Source: Nitrosomonas sp.
GTDB taxonomy: Bacteria; Pseudomonadota; Gammaproteobacteria; Burkholderiales; Nitrosomonadaceae
DNA: 64,000 nucleotides
Reading direction: 5' to 3'
Assembly (NCBI GenBank): GCA_019635215.1
Contig: JAHBZZ010000001.1
Span: 124,001-188,000, forward strand
The notes under the pieces were generated by a model. That model searched no databases and was not told the origin of the DNA. It saw only the letters and a list, made by a program, of their open reading frames with translations. Positions 29,311 through 36,992 of this stretch are shown piece after piece (positions within the stretch are counted from its first letter, which is position 1; every line of letters begins with the position of its first letter). Position numbers and translations under genes: made by a program.

Positions 29311-30474
29311 ATGCAGCAATCCAGGAAATTTCTTCGATTCATTGCGATAACCGGTTTTCTGACCTTGACTGCCGCCGCAGCCTGGTATTTTACCCGGCCC
29401 GGTCCAGTGGAAGTGGAAATCAGCGTCATTCAATATGACCGCGTTGAAACGACAGTGGTCAATACACGCGCAGGAACCATCAAGGCCTGCCAGCGTGCCA
29501 GCCTGGCCCCGGCATTTGGCGGTCAGATTACAAGCATTCTGGTTAAGGAAGGTGATTATGTTGAAAAAAATCAGATTCTACTTGAATTATGGAATGTCGA
29601 TCTGGTTGCGCAGCAGGAACTGGCCGAGCGCCAATTGTCCATGTCCCGGCAGCGTGAGCGCGAAGCATGCATTCTCGCCGAAAATGCCTGGCGTGAATCC
29701 TATCGCACCCAGCAGCTGATTGACGAAGGATTTATCAGTCCGCAACGCGCTGAAGATGCAGATGCCAACGCACGCGCACGCCAGGCGAACTGCGATGCCG
29801 CCCGGTCTGACATCAAACGTGCCCAGGCACAGGTCGAAGTGGCCAGAGCCGGTTTGGAGCGTACAGTTCTGAAAGCGCCTTTTTCCGGCATCGTTGCCAA
29901 AATAACCGGTGAAGTGGGGGAATATGCCACACCCTCTCCGCCGGGTATTCCCATGCCGCCGGTGATCGATCTGATTGATAACCGCTGTCTTTATGTCCTC
30001 GCGCCGATGGATGAAGTCGACGCACCGAAAATCGAACTCGGACAACTGGCGCGCATCACGCTGGACGCCATGCCGGACAAGGTTTTTCACGGCAGCGTTA
30101 AACGTATCGCCCCATATGTGACCGAGATTGAAAAACAAGCCAGAACCGTGGACATCGAAGTCAGTTTTAACACGATACCGGAAAACAATCTGTTAGCAGG
30201 CTACAGCGCGGATGTTGAAGTGATTCTGGACAGTCACGATCATGTCCTGCGTATTCCGACACAAGCCATACGGCAGAATAACACCGTCTGGATTATCAAT
30301 ACGGAAGGCCGGCTCGCCGAACGAACGATCGAAATCGGATTAACCAACTGGAGTTATACCGAAGTAATACACGGGTTAGACGAAGGCGACCGGGTTCTGA
30401 TTTCATTTGACCTGGACGAAATCAAACCGGGCATCCTCGTTCGTCCCAAGCTGGAAATTCCAGCGCAACCATGA
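29311..30474 (+). CDS. Periplasmic adaptor subunit of an ABC exporter (HlyD/MFP family), 387 aa
   Basis: Membrane-fusion protein of the MacA/HlyD type. One N-terminal hydrophobic segment (about 9-28, FIAITGFLTLTAAAAWYF) anchors it; then a biotinyl-lipoyl-like half (FGGQITSILVKEGDYVEKNQIL), a long alpha-helical hairpin (about 95-185) and the second half-motif LKAPFSGIVAKITGEVGEY, followed by beta-barrel and membrane-proximal domains. The stop overlaps the ATPase start by four bases (ATGA), so the two are co-translated. It bridges the inner-membrane transporter to an outer-membrane channel; the substrate is not deducible. The matching permeases lie 10 kb away, at 40930-43349. Confidence 0.93.
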   Translation: MQQSRKFLRFIAITGFLTLTAAAAWYFTRPGPVEVEISVIQYDRVETTVVNTRAGTIKACQRASLAPAFGGQITSILVKEGDYVEKNQILLELWNVDLVAQQELAERQLSMSRQREREACILAENAWRESYRTQQLIDEGFISPQRAEDADANARARQANCDAARSDIKRAQAQVEVARAGLERTVLKAPFSGIVAKITGEVGEYATPSPPGIPMPPVIDLIDNRCLYVLAPMDEVDAPKIELGQLARITLDAMPDKVFHGSVKRIAPYVTEIEKQARTVDIEVSFNTIPENNLLAGYSADVEVILDSHDHVLRIPTQAIRQNNTVWIINTEGRLAERTIEIGLTNWSYTEVIHGLDEGDRVLISFDLDEIKPGILVRPKLEIPAQP

Positions 30475-31154
30475 TTCACCTGACAGGCATTACGCGCCTT
30501 TTTCACATGGGCGAACAAACCATCCACGCGCTGGATCACGTTGATCTCGACATTGCGAATGGGGAATATGTCTCGGTCATGGGGCCTTCCGGTTCCGGCA
30601 AATCGACCCTACTGAATGTAATCGGCCTGCTGGACAAACCCGATAGCGGTCATTATGAACTTGATGGCAAGATGGTAACGGATCTGTCTGAAGCTGAGCA
30701 GGCCAGAATCCGCAGAGAAAAAATTGGTTTCGTGTTTCAGTCATTTCATCTGGTACCGCGGCTGACTGCGGCTGAAAATGTCGAATTACCCCTTATTCTG
30801 GCGGATATCGACCCCAAAGCGCGTAAAACGCGTGTTGAACAGGCACTGCACGCATTTGATCTGTCCGACCGCGCACAGCATCGCCCGGCGGAATTGTCCG
30901 GCGGACAACGGCAACGTGTCGCCATTGCGCGCGCCACCATTCTGCAGCCTACGGCCATTCTGGCCGACGAACCAACCGGCAATCTGGATCACCGGATCGG
31001 CACCGAAGTCATGACATTATTGGAAAATCTGCACGAATCCGGCACAACACTGATTATCGTCACACATGACCGCGAACTTGGCGACCGAGCTCAGCGGCAG
31101 ATTATCATGCGTGATGGAAAAATTCATATGGATAAACGTATGCCTCTAAAATGA
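30471..31154 (+). CDS. ABC exporter ATP-binding protein (MacB/LolD type), 227 aa
   Basis: Complete ABC ATPase: Walker [10 protein letters not shown] near residue 39, Q-loop [12 protein letters not shown], signature [14 protein letters not shown], Walker [12 protein letters not shown] and the switch histidine in IVTHDRE. It belongs to the MacB/LolD/FtsE group that works with MacB-type permeases. The C-terminal end ([13 protein letters not shown]) is notable: 66 bases of the 3' end (31077-31142) recur, without gaps but with 14 substitutions by my count, at 40863-40928, next to the permeases. The natural gene order adaptor-ATPase-permease-permease has therefore been split by the insertion that starts just after this gene. 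Confidence 0.95.
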   Translation: MIHLTGITRLFHMGEQTIHALDHVDLDIANGEYVSVMGPSGSGKSTLLNVIGLLDKPDSGHYELDGKMVTDLSEAEQARIRREKIGFVFQSFHLVPRLTAAENVELPLILADIDPKARKTRVEQALHAFDLSDRAQHRPAELSGGQRQRVAIARATILQPTAILADEPTGNLDHRIGTEVMTLLENLHESGTTLIIVTHDRELGDRAQRQIIMRDGKIHMDKRMPLK

Positions 31155-31564
31155 CTCTGGCTGAACTGCCTACCTGATTACCGCTAACCAGGCCACTCGC
31201 CAGGCGTAAGCGCCGCAGCAAATTGAGCTTATCGGAGTTGATGACATTGATCATTTTTTCCATCAATTGCGCTTTCGCCCATTCAAAACCGTGTTGTTCA
31301 AAAATGGCGAAGAAGTCATTCGTTACACGGGATATAACGAGGAACAATCTAATTTTTGGATGATGAACTCAACCGTTTATTCATCCTGCAGATCTGTACC
31401 CGGAAAAACTATATAATCGATCTGTACTACCCCATTTTGGAGCCTGTGTTTGATATGCCGCCACAAATAGTTCCAGGTTATCGTATATCCCGATATTTCG
31501 ATACATCGAGATAAGAATATCACTACAAGCCAACCACTGACTGTTGATCTACCAGGTATCTTTT
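31155..31564. other. Intergenic debris after the ABC ATPase
   Basis: No gene is confidently supported here. A minus-strand frame (roughly 31155-31347) encodes a plausible-looking peptide (FEQHGFEWAKAQLMEKM...) that could be a fragment of a lost gene but runs antisense into the ATPase. At 31454-31513 a plus-strand frame reads MPPQIVPGYRISRYF before a stop; this resembles the beginning of a Ser/Thr kinase catalytic domain, but 19 codons are too few to claim. A TATAAT-like box sits near 31411. The region looks like the left, decayed part of a genomic insert. Confidence 0.35.
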
Positions 31565-32053
31565 ATGAATTTCCCGGAAACTGTTGATACTCTCAATAAG
31601 CTTGTCACAACAGGCGCAATGATTACGGGTGGTGTGTGGGCATATTTTAATTTCATCAAGGGAAGAATTTACAGACCCCGGTTACAGGTTGAAATATCGG
31701 GTTCAGTCATTCTTATCGAGGAACGAATGTATATAAAAGTACTGGCCAAACTTCACAATGTCGGTAATTCCGTTGTTTTACTGGAACAAAAAGGAACCGG
31801 GCTGCGTGTTCTTGGTGAAGAGCGCAATAACCCTGTTACAACAATTCGTAACGTAAATTGGAAACAGCTGGCTACTTATCCTGTATTTGAAAATCACGGA
31901 TGGATTGAAGGCAAGGAAACGATAAGCCACGAACAACTGCTGGTCGCTCCTGTCGACAAGTATCAGGCATTCTGTTTGAAGCTACGCGTCGTTTCAAACA
32001 AAATTTCATGGTCACATTCGTCTATTGTAATGCCAGTGATTGAGGAGAAATAA
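31565..32053 (+). CDS. Hypothetical protein with one N-terminal membrane helix, 162 aa
   Basis: Family not recognised. An N-terminal helix (VTTGAMITGGVWAYFNFI, about residues 14-31) is followed by the basic patch KGRIYRPRL and a beta-rich soluble domain. The frame opens at a TTG at 31544, but the ATG at 31565, preceded by CAGGT, gives a cleaner start with MNFPETVDTLNKLV. It is followed after 3 bp by a small charged gene, which suggests an operon. Gene content unlike the surrounding housekeeping genes, located within the insert that splits the exporter operon. Confidence 0.6.
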   Translation: MNFPETVDTLNKLVTTGAMITGGVWAYFNFIKGRIYRPRLQVEISGSVILIEERMYIKVLAKLHNVGNSVVLLEQKGTGLRVLGEERNNPVTTIRNVNWKQLATYPVFENHGWIEGKETISHEQLLVAPVDKYQAFCLKLRVVSNKISWSHSSIVMPVIEEK

Positions 32054-32056
32054 AAC

Positions 32057-32266
32057 ATGATCGATACACATTCTTTATCTGCATCGCACAGGAATAAAAC
32101 AGTTAATACTCATAGCATATACCGTCTCGAGCAAGAAATAGAAGACGATGAAGAAACAAAAAAAATCGAAGAAGAAAAAGAACAACAAAAGAAAATTGAA
32201 AAGGAAAACGACGATTCAAATAAAAAGCCCAAGTTGCCACCTGACAACCCATTCCGTCGCGAATAA
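32057..32266 (+). CDS. Small highly charged protein, 69 aa
   Basis: The product is almost entirely Glu, Lys, Asp, Asn and Gln in its central part (EEEKEQQKKIEKENDD), with a Pro-rich end (KPKLPPDNPFRRE): probably a short coiled coil or disordered peptide. Support for a real gene: a strong ribosome binding site (GAGGAG) about ten bases before the ATG, formed partly by the end of the preceding gene, and a spacing of 3 bp that implies translational coupling. No family recognised. Confidence 0.5.
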   Translation: MIDTHSLSASHRNKTVNTHSIYRLEQEIEDDEETKKIEEEKEQQKKIEKENDDSNKKPKLPPDNPFRRE

Positions 32267-32613
32267 GTTTATGGAAATCCGTCCGGGCAAATAATCCCAG
32301 CAAAAATCAGTTTGTTCTCCTCACAGGGCAATCGCGTTTCAATTCCCTCGATAACGCGGAATAGACAGCCGTTATCCATCCAGCCACATGTTCTAATCAG
32401 AGTTTGCATTAAGACTGCTGGTGAAATAGCGCGTTTCCTCAGTGACCTTGTCCCCGCTTTCTCTCTTAGTCGTCACTGCGATCAAGCTTTGCGAACCTTG
32501 CCAATCATGCTAATGGTTTCACTTAGACAAGATTAATGGTTACCCCAATATTCATCATGCATTGACTTGTTTAAACTGGTTACCAAGATGAATCAGATTT
32601 AAGGAGTATCACC
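32267..32613. other. Intergenic, no gene seen
   Basis: 347 bases without a credible gene. TGGTTACC occurs twice (about 32533 and 32578) upstream of the secreted-protein gene at 32614; whether this pair is an operator is not known. A short frame at 32312-32536 has no ribosome binding site and unconvincing composition. Confidence 0.4.
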
Positions 32614-33006
32614 ATGAGAACAGGAACAGCCCAAACGTTTACAATTATTTCCTTACTTACTTTTCTAATTGCTGTACCGGTGAGCTCTTTTGCAGCAGAT
32701 CAAGATACAGCATTTGATAGACAGAGCAATGTCGATCATTTTACTTTGGCACAATATTACAAAAATCAGGCTGATGAATTGAAAGTTAAGATTGATGAAC
32801 AAATCGACGCTCTCAGTCACAAACCAAGATCCAGTTTCCTGGGTAGAAACGGCCAAAATATCAAAAAACATGTGGAATTTAAAATCCATCAATATGAAAT
32901 AGCCATTGCAGACAATCTGAAGAAAGTCGAATATCATCAAAAAATGGCTGCTGAGCAACACCCTGTACGTCCTGCTTCTGTAGCATCAGACAAAGCGAAA
33001 AGCTAA
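32614..33006 (+). CDS. Hypothetical secreted protein, 130 aa
   Basis: A clear signal peptide (TIISLLTFLIAVPVSSFA, cleavage expected after Ala28) precedes a small helical, charged mature domain: ALSHKPRSSFLGRNGQ and then EFKIHQYEIAIADNLKKVEYHQKMA. A strong ribosome binding site (AAGGAG, 7 bases before the ATG) and a rho-independent terminator just downstream support a real single-gene transcription unit. Family not recognised; a periplasmic location is likely. Confidence 0.72.
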   Translation: MRTGTAQTFTIISLLTFLIAVPVSSFAADQDTAFDRQSNVDHFTLAQYYKNQADELKVKIDEQIDALSHKPRSSFLGRNGQNIKKHVEFKIHQYEIAIADNLKKVEYHQKMAAEQHPVRPASVASDKAKS

Positions 33007-33054
33007 GCGAATATACTGAACTGCGCAATAAAAAAACACCCAGACCTTACCTGT

Positions 33055-33078
33055 AAGCCCACTTCGGTGGGCTTTTTT
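33055..33078 (+). terminator. Rho-independent terminator of the secreted-protein gene
   Basis: AAGCCCAC-TTCG-GTGGGCTT followed by TTTTT: a stable stem with a UUCG-type tetraloop and a T-run, 48 bases after the stop codon at 33006. Textbook intrinsic terminator. Confidence 0.92.
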
Positions 33079-33301
33079 ATATATCGTTAAGATGTGCCTA
33101 CCAGAGCGGTATCAGTGGTGCGGAGAATCCCAGGTTGTCAATAATCACCACGCCATGATCCACTTTGCTGAAATAGAACTTAATGGAATGCAGCAAGCCA
33201 AATCGGCCGATGTCTCCTGCGAATCGGTTAGCGGATACTCAAACGATTCAAGAGGGAGTTCCCGGCTGTCACCGAGCTCTTATTCAATGATTTTAATTTC
33301 A
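33079..33301. other. Intergenic debris left of the cassette boundary
   Basis: No supported gene. A 76-codon plus-strand frame at 33092 has no ribosome binding site and ends inside the left inverted repeat. On the minus strand a short open stretch reads like FSKVDHGVVIIDNLGFSAPLIP, possibly a gene remnant, family unknown. Confidence 0.35.
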
Positions 33302-33470
33302 TGTATAACCTACGTCACATAAAATTTTTGTGAAAGGTCGCGTTATCCATAGAAAACGCGCCACCGCCTGCGCAATTGTCAGCCACTCCTTCTTACGAAC
33401 GGACAAAACTTTACAGTGAAATGATGATGGATAAGTCATCTATGGATTGCAATCAATCTATTTGAGCTTT
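33302..33470 (+). repeat. Left inverted repeat of the cassette
   Basis: Terminal 19-bp block at 33302-33320 and sub-terminal 45-bp block at 33426-33470; both recur inverted at 40668-40854. Between the two blocks similarity is weak. The TGT...ACA ends recall several transposon classes but do not identify one. Confidence 0.75.
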
Positions 33471-33655
33471 GTTATACGTTCTGGTTACATGGTGATGTCG
33501 TAGTCACTTTTGTGGATACCTTCCGGCTGTACCCTTTTATCCTCTCCGTGCTGACTTTCACCGTGTTATGGAAATACAGACCTGACATCATGATAGTGAT
33601 ATTGACTGGTGCAGTATTGGGAATTGCTGAATTCTGGATTATATGATTGGTATTG
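33471..33655 (+). pseudogene. 3' remnant of a membrane-protein gene (tentative)
   Basis: The plus-strand frame from about 33479 to the TGA near 33648 reads as a coherent membrane protein end: FVDTFRLYPFILSVLTF, then KYRPDIMIVILTGAVLGIAEF and WII before the stop. Upstream of 33479 the frame passes into the left inverted repeat and has no credible start. It looks like the C-terminal end of a transporter-type protein cut off by the repeat; the family cannot be named from so little sequence. Confidence 0.4.
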
Positions 33656-33983
33656 GGTCTCAGTGTCATAGGGCATATTGATATAGAAAGAGAATGCGGC
33701 ATAATAAGATGAATGTCATTTAGCTTGCGTTCCGGATGGCTTCCATATAAGAATTAACAGTTATTCGGTTATCGCATATGGATGTTTCTGAATTAACCTG
33801 ATATATACAACAGCATATTTACATTCATGGCTGTGATCAGTGACTGAGGTTGGTTACGAAGATATGTTCTTTGCTCATGACGCGAGCGTATAGAGGAATT
33901 GGCTGAATCATGATTGTTTTGATCCAGAGTTGCTAAATTGCAAGAAGGAATGAGGATAAACACAGAAGGAGACATTTTGGTTT
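33656..33983. promoter_or_regulatory. AT-rich region upstream of the helicase gene
   Basis: About 330 bases without a credible gene, clearly more AT-rich than the helicase that follows. It must contain the cassette promoter. A good Shine-Dalgarno sequence, AAGGAG, lies at 33966-33971, twelve bases before the TTG at 33984. Confidence 0.4.
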
Positions 33984-36977
33984 TTGGCGAATTTGGAACG
34001 TGCTATACGCAAAAAACCGAAGTTTCTGTCAACTACGGAATTAGTTCCGAAACATATAAGTTGCATTACTAATGTCGCACCAGCTTTTGACACCTCATCA
34101 AAGCCAGTGCTTACTCGCCGAGCAGCCAGTGACAGCGTGGAATCTCTGGCCAGCGCGCTGGTGGACTCCCAGGTGGATTTGAATCCGCACCAGATCGAAG
34201 CAGCACTCTTTGCCTGTCGCAACCCGCTATCGCGTGGCGTGATCCTGGCGGACGAGGTAGGACTGGGAAAAACCATCGAAGCCGGGCTGGTCATTTCCCA
34301 GCATTGGGCGGAGCGGCGTCGCAGGATGCTCATCATCGTGCCGGCTAACCTGCGCAAGCAATGGCACCAGGAACTGCAGGACAAGTTCAACCTTCAGGGG
34401 CTGATCCTCGAAGCGAAGAACTACAACGCCCTGCGCAAGGAAGGTGTCACGCAACCCTTCCAGCATGCAGGCGGGCCGGTCATCTGTTCTTACCAGTTCG
34501 CCAAAGCCAAGGCCGATGACCTCAAGCGCATTCATTGGGATCTGGTGGTCATGGATGAAGCCCACCGTCTGCGCAATGTCTACAAGAACGGCAACGTCAT
34601 TGCCCGGACGATCCGCGACGCGCTGGAGCACGTCGATGCCAAAGTCCTGCTGACGGCAACACCGCTGCAAAACACCCTGCTGGAGCTTTACGGCTTGGTG
34701 AGCATGATCGACGAGCGTGTGTTTGGCGATATCGACAGCTTTCGAACCCAATTCTCTGGCGTCAGAACCGAACAGTCCAACCGGGCACTACGAGAGCGTT
34801 TGGCACCGCTTTGCAAACGCACGCTGCGTCGGCAAGTTCAGCAATACGTGCCGTATACCGCACGTATCGCCATCGTCGAAGAATTCACCCCAAGCCAGGA
34901 AGAGCAGCAACTTTCCGCATTGGTCGCCGATTACCTGCGTCGCCCGAATCTCAAGGCACTGCCCGAAGGCCAGCGTCAACTGATCTCGTTGGTACTGTGG
35001 AAGCTACTTGCCTCGTCCAGCCACGCCATTGCCGGGGCGCTGGAGACCATGGCCAATCGCCTTCAAGGACAACTGGATGAATTGCCTGATGTCCCTGACC
35101 TGACAGAGTCGCTGGATGACGACTACGAAGGACTGGATGAAACCGCCGATGAGTGGAATGGTTCAACCGCCAATGATGCCAACGCCGGCGCCAACGAACG
35201 AGCAGCCATTGCCGACGAAGCTGCCGAACTTCGACACTTCAAAGGGTTGGCTACCGGCATTCGACAGAATGCCAAAGGGCAGGCGCTGTTGACTGCACTG
35301 GGCAAAGCTTTCGCCGAGCTGGAGCGTTTAGGTGCGGGAAAGAAGGCCATCATCTTCACCGAGTCCAAGCGCACCCAGAATTACCTGCTTTCCTTGTTGG
35401 CTGAAACAGCCTACGGCGACGGCATCGTGCTGTTCAATGGCACCAACAGCGATGCCAGAGCGCAAGCCATTTACAAAGACTGGCTGCAATGTCATGAAGG
35501 CAGCGACCGCATTACCGGCTCCAAAACCGCCGACACCCGCGCCGCGCTGGTTGAACACTTCAAAGAGCGCGGCACCATCATGATCGCGACGGAGGCAGGC
35601 GCAGAAGGCATCAACCTCCAGTTCTGCTCTCTGGTTATCAACTACGACCTGCCGTGGAATCCCCAACGGATCGAGCAGCGCATCGGTCGCTGCCACCGTT
35701 ACGGGCAAAAGCACGATGTGGTGGTGGTCAACTTTGTGGACCGCAGCAACGAGGCAGATGCGCGTGTCTATCAGTTGCTATCGCAGAAGTTCAAGCTGTT
35801 CGAAGGCGTGTTCGGCGCCAGCGACGAAGTGCTGGGAGCGATCGGCTCCGGTGTGGATTTCGAACGGCGGATCGCCTCCATCTACCAAAACTGCCGCGAA
35901 CCCGAAGAAATCCGCAGCCGCTTCGAAGACCTCCAGCGCGAACTTGCCAGCGAGATAGACGAAGCGATGCTCAGAACACGGCAGCTTCTGCTGGAGAATT
36001 TCGACGAAGAGGTGCAGGAGAAACTGCGCATCCGCAGCCAGGACAGCCAGGCAGTACTGAACAAGTACGAGCGCCTGCTGATGGATTTGAGCCGCACGGA
36101 GTTGCGGGATCACGCCCGCTTCGATGCTAACGAAACGACCGATGGCGAAGCGATCAATGGCTTTTTCCTGCACAGCCTGCCCGATGGACTAGGTCACGCC
36201 ACAGGCAGCCGCGAACAGGCAGTGATGGCGGGGCGCTATGAACTGCCCAGGCGCAGCGGCGATGCGCATCTTTACCGTATGGGCCATCCCTTGGCGGAAT
36301 GGGCGATTGAGCGCGCCAAGACGCGAGATCTACAAGCCCCTGCACGATTGGCGTTTGACTATGCCGCCTACGGCAAAAGGATCGTCAGCCTTGAAAAATG
36401 GCGCGGCCAGAGTGGCTGGCTAAGCGTGACCCTGCTGACCGTCGAAACCCTGAACGATCAAGAGCAGCACCTGGTTGTGTCCGCCTGCACCCAGATGGGG
36501 GAAGCACTGCCAGAGGACGATCCAGAAAAATTGCTGCGCCTGCCAGCGCAGGTCAAAGGCGATGCGCACCTGGAAGCATGTGCCGAACTCGTCGCCGATG
36601 TCGAAAGCCGGAAAACCGTACTACTGGGCGAGATCAATCAGCGAAACCTGGGCTACTTCGAGCAGGAGGTGCAGAAGCTCGATGCTTGGGCCGATGACCT
36701 GAAACTCGGGCTGGAACAGGAAATCAAGGCTGTCGACGGCGAGATCAAGGAGGTGCGCCGCACCGCCGCCGCATCACCCACGCTGGAAGAAAAGCTGGCA
36801 CATCAGAAACGTCAGCGAGAGTTGGAAACCAAGCGTAGCAGACTACGCAGGGAGCTGTTTGCACGGCAGGATGACATCGAGATGCAACGCAATACGCTGA
36901 TCGAACAGCTAGAGGAGCAACTGAAACAGCGGGTGGATCAGCGCATTTTATTTACCATCGAATGGCAATTGCTTTGA
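33984..36977 (+). CDS. SNF2/DEAH-family helicase-like ATPase of a defence cassette, 997 aa
   Basis: Superfamily 2 ATPase of the SNF2/RapA type. Residues about 45-75 (SDSVESLASALVDSQVDLNPHQ) lead into the helicase core; Walker A is DEVGLGKT at 90-97, the DEAH box is at 191-194 (VVMDEAHRLRN), motif III follows (LLTATPLQNT), and the C-terminal RecA domain shows ATEAGAEGINLQ and QRIEQRIGRCHRYGQ (about 533-575). The last 200 residues are a charged coiled coil (EQEIKAVDGEIKEV). The start is TTG at 33984, supported by AAGGAG upstream. It heads the gene set helicase, DUF262, mod, res; such helicases accompany restriction-type systems. Visibly more GC-rich than the flanking insert DNA, consistent with a separate origin. 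Confidence 0.9.
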   Translation: MANLERAIRKKPKFLSTTELVPKHISCITNVAPAFDTSSKPVLTRRAASDSVESLASALVDSQVDLNPHQIEAALFACRNPLSRGVILADEVGLGKTIEAGLVISQHWAERRRRMLIIVPANLRKQWHQELQDKFNLQGLILEAKNYNALRKEGVTQPFQHAGGPVICSYQFAKAKADDLKRIHWDLVVMDEAHRLRNVYKNGNVIARTIRDALEHVDAKVLLTATPLQNTLLELYGLVSMIDERVFGDIDSFRTQFSGVRTEQSNRALRERLAPLCKRTLRRQVQQYVPYTARIAIVEEFTPSQEEQQLSALVADYLRRPNLKALPEGQRQLISLVLWKLLASSSHAIAGALETMANRLQGQLDELPDVPDLTESLDDDYEGLDETADEWNGSTANDANAGANERAAIADEAAELRHFKGLATGIRQNAKGQALLTALGKAFAELERLGAGKKAIIFTESKRTQNYLLSLLAETAYGDGIVLFNGTNSDARAQAIYKDWLQCHEGSDRITGSKTADTRAALVEHFKERGTIMIATEAGAEGINLQFCSLVINYDLPWNPQRIEQRIGRCHRYGQKHDVVVVNFVDRSNEADARVYQLLSQKFKLFEGVFGASDEVLGAIGSGVDFERRIASIYQNCREPEEIRSRFEDLQRELASEIDEAMLRTRQLLLENFDEEVQEKLRIRSQDSQAVLNKYERLLMDLSRTELRDHARFDANETTDGEAINGFFLHSLPDGLGHATGSREQAVMAGRYELPRRSGDAHLYRMGHPLAEWAIERAKTRDLQAPARLAFDYAAYGKRIVSLEKWRGQSGWLSVTLLTVETLNDQEQHLVVSACTQMGEALPEDDPEKLLRLPAQVKGDAHLEACAELVADVESRKTVLLGEINQRNLGYFEQEVQKLDAWADDLKLGLEQEIKAVDGEIKEVRRTAAASPTLEEKLAHQKRQRELETKRSRLRRELFARQDDIEMQRNTLIEQLEEQLKQRVDQRILFTIEWQLL

Positions 36978-36992
36978 AGCGAGGATACCAAT

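Noticed and set aside
31454..31513. Start of a Ser/Thr kinase domain (MPPQIVPGYRISRYF)
   Set aside because: Only 19 codons before a stop; resemblance too short to report as a gene.
33092..33322. 76-codon frame left of the cassette
   Set aside because: No ribosome binding site, odd composition, and it runs into the inverted repeat.
33472..33702. 76-codon minus-strand frame
   Set aside because: Antisense to the more protein-like membrane remnant on the plus strand.
35654..36130. 158-codon plus-strand frame inside the helicase gene
   Set aside because: Out-of-frame shadow in a GC-rich gene with an intact helicase reading frame.
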